DNA of 14,027 nt. It comes from Thermoleophilia bacterium (GTDB taxonomy: Bacteria > Actinomycetota > Thermoleophilia > Gaiellales > F1-60-MAGs149). The DNA is taken from contig JAEMTW010000025.1 of assembly GCA_016462095.1 (NCBI GenBank), forward strand, positions 1 through 14,027. The letters run 5' to 3'. A program made the translations under genes and the position numbers. The notes below the pieces were generated by a model. It made no database searches, was not told the DNA's origin, and saw only the letters and a program-made list of their open reading frames with translations. Position 1 is the first letter of the stretch. Every line of letters starts with the position of its first letter. Below, piece by piece: positions 5,981 through 11,351 of this stretch.

Positions 5981-6403
5981 CTAGTGCGACGCGCAGCTAG
6001 AGCAGCCGCCCGCGGAGGCAGTGAGGGCCTCGCCCTGCTCCGCGCCTTCCTCCTCGCCTTCCTTCAACTGGAAGGAAGTGCCGCAGCCACAACCGGCAAC
6101 GGTATTCGGATTCGTAATCGAGAAGCCAGTGCCATTGAGGCCGTCAACGAAGTCGATGTCGGCGCCATTGAGGTAGGGCATGCTGAAGGGGTCGACGAGC
6201 ACCTTGACGCCATGCGCCTCGATAACCTCATCGCCATCCTGCGGACCCGTATCGAAGCCAAGGGCGTACTGGAAGCCAGAGCAACCGCCACCCTGCACGG
6301 CCACGCGCAGCGCCTGCAGTTCGGGATCGTTCTCTGCCTCCAGAAACTCATGCACCTTCTGGGCGGCCTTTTCGGTAATTGTGATCATCGTCTGAGTGCT
6401 CAT
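5981..6403 (-). CDS. erpA: A-type iron-sulfur carrier, HesB/IscA/ErpA family
   Basis: A-type carriers accept Fe-S clusters from the assembly scaffold and pass them to target enzymes in the cytosol. The core (about 6-114) is a standard IscA/ErpA domain: ITITEKAAQKVHEFL, VAVQGGGCSGFQYALGF with Cys41, PYLNGADIDFVDGLNGTGFSI, NPN (98-100), then GCGCGTSF with Cys105 and Cys107, so all three conserved cysteines are present. SGFQYALGF and the NPN-GCGCG ending fit ErpA best, but IscA and SufA are close. Unusual: an acidic linker (EGEEEGAEQGE, 115-125) and a tail ending GGCSSCASH, adding Cys134, Cys137 and His140 to a family that normally ends soon after GCGxSF. The ATG at 6403 has GAGG 5 nt upstream. 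First gene of the minus-strand string and divergent from nuoA, whose products need many Fe-S clusters. Confidence 0.92.
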   Translation of the reverse strand: MSTQTMITITEKAAQKVHEFLEAENDPELQALRVAVQGGGCSGFQYALGFDTGPQDGDEVIEAHGVKVLVDPFSMPYLNGADIDFVDGLNGTGFSITNPNTVAGCGCGTSFQLKEGEEEGAEQGEALTASAGGCSSCASH

Positions 6404-6414
6404 GCGTACCTCGA

Positions 6415-6420
6415 AGCGTA
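6415..6420 (-). promoter_or_regulatory. Candidate -10 box for erpA
   Basis: TACGCT on the minus strand is the same hexamer as before rarA. It predicts a start near 6408, which would leave out the GAGG (6412 to 6409) that otherwise looks like the erpA ribosome binding site. The two signals conflict: either this is not the promoter or the gene is translated from a nearly leaderless mRNA. Confidence 0.3.
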
Positions 6421-6588
6421 GCGGCTGCCGGCGGCGGCGTTAGGGCCTCTGTACGTGTGCAAACGCCTGACTCCTGCTCGGCATTCCCTGCTGGCTTTGT
6501 GACAGGTGCGGCGAATCGGTGGAACGGCCGAGAACCGTTGCGGGGAGCAGGCTTGCAGCATTCGGCACGCAGTCTGGTCGGCACTAGT

Positions 6589-6618
6589 TTGTAGCGTCGA
6601 GCGGGTGCCTGCTACGGT
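6589..6618 (+). promoter_or_regulatory. Probable promoter of the nuo operon
   Basis: TTGTAG (6589-6594), an 18-nt spacer and TACGGT (6613-6618, TAnnnT type) stand about 53 nt before the nuoA GTG, giving a leader of roughly 45 nt. It is the best-spaced pair in the intergenic region by eye. Confidence 0.45.
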
Positions 6619-6670
6619 TGAGAAACCGGCCTCATGGGGCGTCGGTAGAACCGAAAAGCTTGGAGTGCGC

Positions 6671-7042
6671 GTGCTCGGAGATTGGGCCTCCTATCTGATT
6701 TACCTGCTTGTCGCGGCTGCGATTGCCGGAAGCCTCTTGTCGGGTTCGTTTGTGTGGTCACGCTTCTTCCATCGCAGCCTGCGTACGGGCAAGCAGAAGT
6801 CGCGCTCCTTCGAGTCCGGCGTCTCGGCCGGTGGCTTCCAGCCCTCGAACTTCTCGGTCAACTACTACCTGACCGCGATGCTCTTCATCGTCTTCGACAT
6901 CGAGATCGTGTTTCTCTATCCGATCGCTGTCAACCTCAACATGCTCGGCGCCTTCGGACTTGCCGAGCTCGCAATCTTCGTCGCGATCCTCGGAGTTGGC
7001 TACGTCTACATCTGGCGCAAGGGAGCACTCGAATGGCACTGA
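6671..7042 (+). CDS. nuoA: NADH-quinone oxidoreductase subunit A (NuoA)
   Basis: NuoA is a three-helix membrane subunit of respiratory complex I, sitting where the peripheral arm meets the membrane arm near the quinone channel. The 123-residue product has helices at about 6-28, 66-88 and 97-115. The conserved loop contains FESGVSAGGFQPSNFSVNYY (47-66) and helix 2 carries FDIEIVFLYP (75-84) with the acidic residues Asp76 and Glu78 typical of the family. Length is normal. The GTG at 6671 is chosen because GGAG (6662-6665) lies 5 nt upstream; an in-frame GTG at 6665 would overlap that site. First gene of the nuo operon; it overlaps nuoB by 10 nt. Confidence 0.97.
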   Translation: MLGDWASYLIYLLVAAAIAGSLLSGSFVWSRFFHRSLRTGKQKSRSFESGVSAGGFQPSNFSVNYYLTAMLFIVFDIEIVFLYPIAVNLNMLGAFGLAELAIFVAILGVGYVYIWRKGALEWH

Positions 7043-7638
7043 GGCCCGACGCACCACACGATCGTCCGCATACCGTTCCGCCGACGCTGACGCCGCCGAG
7101 TGGGGCCGTGGTGATCCCGCCGGCACAGGTTCGGCGCTCGCTGCGCTCGACAGATCTTGATCAGGTTGTCATGACGACGTCGCTCGAGAAGATCTTCAAG
7201 ATGGCGACCGCCAACTCGATGTGGCCGTTCGGCTTCGGACTCGCCTGCTGCGCGATGGAGATGATCGCGATGATCTCGTCGGCGCGCTACGACGTCGCCC
7301 GCTTCGGTTCCGAGGTCGTGCGTGCCACACCACGCCAGAGCGATCTGATGATCGTGTCGGGCCGTGTTGCGCACAAGATGGCCGAGCCGATCCGCCAACT
7401 CTACGAACAGATGCTCGAGCCGAAGTACGTGATGGCGATGGGCGCTTGCTCGTCGACCGGGGGCATGTTCTCGAACTATTCGATCTTGCAGGGTGTCGAC
7501 AAGATTGTGCCCGTCGACGTCTACGTGCCGGGGTGCCCACCACGCCCCGAGGCCGTCGTTGAGGGTCTGATGGTCTTGCAGGAGCGCATCAAGTCGGGTA
7601 TCCCATCGGCCTCGATCAATCAGGAGACACAGTCCTGA
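7033..7638 (+). CDS. nuoB: NADH-quinone oxidoreductase subunit B (NuoB, N2 cluster)
   Basis: NuoB holds the terminal [4Fe-4S] cluster N2 of complex I, which reduces quinone at the interface with NuoD. All four ligands are present: adjacent Cys72 and Cys73 in GLACCAMEM, Cys139 in MGACSSTGGMF, and Cys168 in YVPGCPPRPE. The 201-residue product has a Pro-rich N-terminal extension of about 40 residues (two PP pairs between 16 and 30) before the conserved DQVVMTTSLEKIFKMATANSMWPF. The ATG at 7033 has GGGAG (7021-7025) 7 nt upstream and lies inside the end of nuoA; a later start would leave the strong site unused. The protein is soluble but docks on the membrane arm. Confidence 0.98.
   Translation: MALRPDAPHDRPHTVPPTLTPPSGAVVIPPAQVRRSLRSTDLDQVVMTTSLEKIFKMATANSMWPFGFGLACCAMEMIAMISSARYDVARFGSEVVRATPRQSDLMIVSGRVAHKMAEPIRQLYEQMLEPKYVMAMGACSSTGGMFSNYSILQGVDKIVPVDVYVPGCPPRPEAVVEGLMVLQERIKSGIPSASINQETQS
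7622..7637 (+). promoter_or_regulatory. Ribosome binding site pointing to a CTG start for nuoC
   Basis: AGGAG (7622-7626) lies 8 nt before CTG (7635-7637), which overlaps the nuoB stop as CTGA. No in-frame ATG or GTG exists nearby. The only standard alternative, TTG at 7650, lacks a ribosome binding site at a sensible distance. Confidence 0.5.
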
Positions 7639-8267
7639 GCAGCGATCTTTTGCAGGTTAACTCGCCCACCTGGGGCGAGCCGGACAACGGGGCGGGTGAT
7701 CGCCTCGGGGACGAGTTCGGCGCGGGCGTGATTATTCGCCGCGTCGAGCATCGTGGCGAGTTGACGCTCGACATTCCCGTCGACCGCCTGCTCGACGTCT
7801 GCGGCTTCTTGCGTGACCACGAGGGCTACGACCTTTTGTCCGACGTCACCGCCGTCGACTACCTCGGCTATCAGGGCGAGGTTGCTGGCTACTGGGGCGG
7901 TGGCTCCGACGGGCGCGACATCAACCACTACTCGCACTCCGGGAAGGCCGCCGTGCCCGAGGCTGCTGGCCCGAAGCGCTTCGCGGTTTCGACGACGCTG
8001 TGCAAGGTGATGACCGTTACGGACGGCAACCATCGCCGCCTCCGCATCCGGGTCTGGCTCGACGATAACGAGAGCATCTCGACGCTGATTAGCGTCTATC
8101 CGTCTGCCGACTTTCATGAGCGCGAGGCGTTCGACCTGATGGGCATCACCTTCGAGGGGCACCCAAACCTCCGGCGCATCCTGATGCCGGACGACTGGGG
8201 CGGCCACCCGCAGCGCAAGGACTATCCCATCGGCGGCGAGCCCGTCCAGTTCTCGGACGAGGTGTAA
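7635..8267 (+). CDS. nuoC: NADH-quinone oxidoreductase subunit C (NuoC, 30 kDa)
   Basis: NuoC is a soluble, cofactor-free subunit of the complex I connecting module that packs on NuoD. The 30-kDa-subunit signature is clear: SADFHEREAFDLMGITFEGH (157-176) then LRRILMPDDWGGHPQRKDYP (179-198). The N-terminal alpha/beta domain runs from about 30 to 78 (LLDVCGFLRDHEGYDLLSDVTAVDYLGY). Residues 79-114 form a Gly/His-rich insertion (WGGGSDG, INHYSHSGK) before RFAVSTTLCKV that is absent from compact NuoC proteins such as those of model proteobacteria. The start is uncertain: CTG 7635 is preferred because of its ribosome binding site and CTGA overlap with nuoB (210 aa); TTG 7650 gives 205 aa and is the usual start-codon choice. 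NuoC is separate from NuoD here, unlike the E. coli NuoCD fusion. Confidence 0.95.
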   Translation: MSSDLLQVNSPTWGEPDNGAGDRLGDEFGAGVIIRRVEHRGELTLDIPVDRLLDVCGFLRDHEGYDLLSDVTAVDYLGYQGEVAGYWGGGSDGRDINHYSHSGKAAVPEAAGPKRFAVSTTLCKVMTVTDGNHRRLRIRVWLDDNESISTLISVYPSADFHEREAFDLMGITFEGHPNLRRILMPDDWGGHPQRKDYPIGGEPVQFSDEV

Positions 8268-8270
8268 CGG

Positions 8271-9521
8271 ATGGCTGTGACCGAACCACGCATCTGGCCG
8301 ACGCAGAAGGTCCTGCAGCCAACGCCGTCCGAGCTGTACCCGTCGAGTGACAACCCGGACCTGCTCGAGATCAACCTCGGGCCAAACCATCCGTCGACCC
8401 ACGGCGTGCTGCGTGTCGTCACGACGCTCGACGGCGAGATCGTCGTCGGCCTCAAGTGCGAGGTTGGCTACGTCCACACCGGCATCGAGAAGAACATCGA
8501 GCAGAAGACGTACTGGAAGGCGATTCCGTACGTGCCTCGCATGGACTACCTGTCCTTCTTCAGTGGCGAGACGGCGTTCTGCATGGCGACAGAGAAGGCC
8601 CTCGAGTTGGAGGTACCACGCCGCGCCGAGTGGATCCGCGTGTTGTTCCAAGAGCTGGCTCGCCTGCACTCGCACCTCGTCTTTCTCGGCACCGGTTCCG
8701 TTGACCTTGGCGGCATCGCCCTGCTCTTCTATTGCTTCCGTGCGCGCGACGAGGTCCTCGACCTGTTCGAGATGGTCTGCGGCGCTCGCATGCATCCGCG
8801 CTACTGCCAGGTTGGTGGCGTCGCCGATGATCTGCCGAAGGGCTTCGAGGCGATCTGCCGGAAGTTCATTCCGTTTATGCGCAACCAGCTGGACCAGTAC
8901 GACGAGCTGATTGGCGCGAATCCGATTTGGCTCGGCCGCACCAAGGGTGTCGGCGTACTCTCGCCGGAGTTCGCGATGCAGATGGGTCTCACCGGACCGA
9001 ACCTCCGCGCCTCGGGCGTTCCCTACGACCTACGTTCTGCAAACGGTGGCTACGGCGCCTATCGCGAGCTCGACTACACGCCGGTCGTCGAGCAGGGCGG
9101 CGACGTCCACGCGCGCTTCCGCGTTCGTATCGAAGAGATGCGCGCTTCGGTCGATCTGATCGAGAAGGTTCTTGACGGCATGCCAGGCGGCCCGATTATT
9201 TCTGACGACCGCAAGGTCGTACTGCCGCCACGCCACGAGCTGCACACGTCGATGGAGTCGTTGATCCATCACTTCAAGCTCGTCACCGAGGGCTTCACCG
9301 TCCCGGCCGGCGAGGTCTACGCACCGATCGAGTCGGCACGTGGCGAGTTTGGCTTCCACCTGATTGCCGATGGTGGACCGAAGCCGTGGCGCGTCCGCCT
9401 GCGCAGCCCTTCGCTCGTGCTCCTGCAGTCGCTCGCCGCACTCTGCGAAGGCGTCTACCTCGCCGACCTGATCGCCATCCTCGCCTCGATCGACCCCGTG
9501 CTTGGAGACGTGGACCGCTAA
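8271..9521 (+). CDS. nuoD: NADH-quinone oxidoreductase subunit D (NuoD, 49 kDa)
   Basis: NuoD forms the quinone pocket of complex I together with NuoB and is related to the large subunit of [NiFe] hydrogenases but lacks the metal site. The 416-residue product carries INLGPNHPSTHGVLRVV (34-50) and PRMDYLSFFSGE (89-100). His44 and Tyr93 correspond to the quinone-headgroup residues of the Thermus subunit Nqo4 (His38, Tyr87). Further family blocks are LFQELARLHSHLVFLGT, GARMHPRYCQVGGV, and the C-terminal LRSPSLVLLQSL..LADLIAILASIDPVLGDVDR. A leader of about 30 residues precedes the conserved core. The ATG at 8271 has GAGG (8259-8262) 8 nt upstream and follows the nuoC stop by 3 nt; its stop overlaps the nuoE ATG (TAATG). 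Confidence 0.98.
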   Translation: MAVTEPRIWPTQKVLQPTPSELYPSSDNPDLLEINLGPNHPSTHGVLRVVTTLDGEIVVGLKCEVGYVHTGIEKNIEQKTYWKAIPYVPRMDYLSFFSGETAFCMATEKALELEVPRRAEWIRVLFQELARLHSHLVFLGTGSVDLGGIALLFYCFRARDEVLDLFEMVCGARMHPRYCQVGGVADDLPKGFEAICRKFIPFMRNQLDQYDELIGANPIWLGRTKGVGVLSPEFAMQMGLTGPNLRASGVPYDLRSANGGYGAYRELDYTPVVEQGGDVHARFRVRIEEMRASVDLIEKVLDGMPGGPIISDDRKVVLPPRHELHTSMESLIHHFKLVTEGFTVPAGEVYAPIESARGEFGFHLIADGGPKPWRVRLRSPSLVLLQSLAALCEGVYLADLIAILASIDPVLGDVDR

Positions 9522-10009
9522 TGGCCGATCTTTATACCCAGATTCAAGACGAGATCGCTAAGTATCCGGACCGCCGCAGTGCGATCCTGCCGGCGCTGCG
9601 CCACGCGCAAGAGCACTACGGCTGGCTCTCGCCCGAGGCGCTCGAGACGGTTGCCGACGGGCTCGAGCTGTCGCCGGCTCACTGTCTGTCCGTCGCGTCG
9701 TTCTACGACATGTTTTTCTTGCAGCCCGTTGGCGACCACGTCGTCGAGGTCTGCACGAATCTTTCCTGTGCCCTCGTTGGCTCCGACATCGTGCTGCGCG
9801 CATTCGAGGAAGAACTCGGTGTCGTCGCGCCGGGTACGACCGCCGATGGCAAGGTCACTCTGCGCCGCGTCGAGTGTCTCGGCGGCTGCGGCTGGGGCCC
9901 CGTTGTCTCGGTCGACGAGGAGTACCAAGAGCACTTCAAGACCGAAGACATCGCGCCGCTGATCAGCGAGTTGCGAGCCACACCACGACCCAGTGAGAGC
10001 CATGCCTGA
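9521..10009 (+). CDS. nuoE: NADH-quinone oxidoreductase subunit E (NuoE, N1a cluster)
   Basis: NuoE is a thioredoxin-fold subunit of the NADH-dehydrogenase module and binds the [2Fe-2S] cluster N1a. Ligands Cys78 and Cys83 (CTNLSC) and Cys119 and Cys123 (CLGGC) keep the expected C-x4-C and C-x3-C spacing. The N-terminal helical domain has AILPALRHAQEHYGWLSPEA (21-40) and the family block VASFYDMFF (58-66). At 162 residues it is of normal length. The ATG shares one base with the nuoD stop (TAATG) and has only a distant GGAG (9504-9507), so translation is probably coupled to nuoD. The 3' end overlaps nuoF by 8 nt. Confidence 0.97.
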   Translation: MADLYTQIQDEIAKYPDRRSAILPALRHAQEHYGWLSPEALETVADGLELSPAHCLSVASFYDMFFLQPVGDHVVEVCTNLSCALVGSDIVLRAFEEELGVVAPGTTADGKVTLRRVECLGGCGWGPVVSVDEEYQEHFKTEDIAPLISELRATPRPSESHA

Positions 10010-11351
10010 AGCACCTACATTCGCGCAGCCGGACGCGTCCGCGCTGCTTCTGCCATTTGCCGGTAGCCGCCGCGAGATCGCGGAGTACGAAGCGAATGGT
10101 GGCTACGACTCGTTGCGCAAAGCCGTCGGCATGACGAGCGAGCAACTGGTCGACGAGATGATCGCCTCGAACCTGCGCGGTCGTGGTGGCGCAGGCTTCC
10201 CCGCCGGCAAGAAGGCCTCGTTCCTCGCCGGTGGCGCCGAGCGCTACCTCGTGATCAACGGCGACGAGTCGGAGCCCGGGACCTTTAAGGACCGCGAGAT
10301 CATTCTCCGCAACCCGCACATGCTGATCGAGGGCGTGCTGATCTACCTCTGGATGATTCGCGGCACGGCCGCCTACATCTATATCCGTGGCGAGTACGCC
10401 AAGGAGGCGTCGATCCTCGAAGGCGCAATCGCCCAGGCCCGCGAGAAGGGCTACCTCGGTTCGCCGCTGCTCGGCACCGATTACGTGCCCGAGGTCTACG
10501 TCCACCGTGGTGCTGGCGCCTACATCTGCGGCGAGGAGACGGCGCTCTTGACGTCGCTCAATGGCGAACGCGGCCAGCCGACGGCGAAGCCGCCATTCCC
10601 GGCTGTCTCGGGTGCCTTTAAGAAGCCGACGCTCCTCAACAATGTCGAGACCGTCGCGACGGTGCCGCTGATTGTCGAGATGGGTGGCGCTGCCTATGCG
10701 GGCGTTGGTACCGAGCAGTCGACGGGCACCAAGATGTTCTCGCTGTCGGGCCACGTCCGCAATCCTGGCAACTACGAGATGCCACTGTCGGCGTCCTACC
10801 GCGACCTGATCGAGGGCAAGGGTGGCGGCATGCCCGAGGGACGAACGCTGAAAGGCTTCGTGCCGGGCGGATCGTCGATGCCGATCCTGATGCCGAACCA
10901 GCTCGACACCGGTCTCGCCTTCGAGGCCGTCGTAGCGGCTGGTTCGATGGCCGGCTCGGGCGGCGTGATCGTGGTGGACGATCGCACCTGCATGGTGCGC
11001 TTCGCTCTTCGAACCGCCGAGTTCTACATGCACGAGTCGTGTGGCAAGTGCACGCCGTGCCGCGAGGGCACCCGCTGGATTACCGAGCTGCTCCGCAAGC
11101 TCGAAGCCGGTCTTGGTCGCGAGGAAGAGGTCGACTTGCTGCTCGACATCTGCAATCGCGTCGAGGGCAACTGCCTCTGCGTGCTCGGCGACGCCTGCGC
11201 AATGCCGGTCCGTAGCCACATCAACAACTTCCGTAGCGAGTTCGACGAGCACGTGCGACTCGGGCAGTGCCCCTGCCCGGACGACGCACCGATGACGGAG
11301 CTCTATCCGCCACTCTTGCGTGCCCCGCTGCCGCTGGTGAGCGTCGGATGA
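10002..11351 (+). CDS. nuoF: NADH-quinone oxidoreductase subunit F (NuoF, NADH/FMN site)
   Basis: NuoF is the electron entry point of complex I: it oxidises NADH, holds FMN and a [4Fe-4S] cluster (N3 in the standard naming). In the 449-residue product the FMN/NADH loops are GRGGAGFPAGKK (60-71), NGDESEPGTFKDRE (86-99) and GAGAYICGEETALLTSLNG (170-188). Cluster ligands are Cys347, Cys350 and Cys353 (ESCGKCTPCREGTRW) and Cys393 (CVLGDA). A C-terminal extra pair, Cys423 and Cys425 (GQCPCP), is outside the known cluster set. The ATG at 10002 is chosen over an in-frame GTG at 9993; neither has a strong ribosome binding site and both lie inside the end of nuoE, so coupling is likely. Its stop overlaps the nuoG start in an ATGA junction. 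Confidence 0.98.
   Translation: MPEAPTFAQPDASALLLPFAGSRREIAEYEANGGYDSLRKAVGMTSEQLVDEMIASNLRGRGGAGFPAGKKASFLAGGAERYLVINGDESEPGTFKDREIILRNPHMLIEGVLIYLWMIRGTAAYIYIRGEYAKEASILEGAIAQAREKGYLGSPLLGTDYVPEVYVHRGAGAYICGEETALLTSLNGERGQPTAKPPFPAVSGAFKKPTLLNNVETVATVPLIVEMGGAAYAGVGTEQSTGTKMFSLSGHVRNPGNYEMPLSASYRDLIEGKGGGMPEGRTLKGFVPGGSSMPILMPNQLDTGLAFEAVVAAGSMAGSGGVIVVDDRTCMVRFALRTAEFYMHESCGKCTPCREGTRWITELLRKLEAGLGREEEVDLLLDICNRVEGNCLCVLGDACAMPVRSHINNFRSEFDEHVRLGQCPCPDDAPMTELYPPLLRAPLPLVSVG

Larger units (their letters stand above)
6404..6670. promoter_or_regulatory. Divergent control region between erpA and nuoA
   Basis: This 267-bp non-coding stretch must hold the promoters for both directions. Seen: a minus-strand TACGCT (6420 to 6415) before erpA; a plus-strand promoter for nuo (6589-6618); a direct repeat of TCGGCAC at 6562-6568 and 6578-6584 just upstream of the nuo -35; and three inverted repeats of the type CGGT...ACCG (6517-6537, 6615-6628, 6642-6654). 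A minimal ATG-stop frame (6634-6648, four codons) lacks a ribosome binding site and is probably meaningless. No tRNA, riboswitch class or terminator is recognisable. Confidence 0.55.

Noticed and set aside
6440..6450. TTAGG-containing stretch as a possible DtxR/IdeR box upstream of erpA
   Set aside because: Only one half-site resembles the TTAGGTTAGCCTAACCTAA consensus; no matching second half, and the local regulator may not use this box.
6634..6648. Four-codon upstream frame in the nuo leader
   Set aside because: No ribosome binding site and no peptide pattern suggesting attenuation; expected by chance.
7620..8795. 391-codon minus-strand frame opposite nuoC and nuoD
   Set aside because: Crosses the nuoC/nuoD junction in antisense with no domain; a composition artefact.
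9963..11252. 429-codon minus-strand frame opposite nuoF
   Set aside because: It mirrors the third-position bias of nuoF and shows no domain or ribosome binding site.
11267..11347. 27-codon N-terminal extension of nuoG
   Set aside because: It lies entirely within nuoF, while ATG 11348 forms a normal ATGA overlap and starts the ferredoxin domain correctly.
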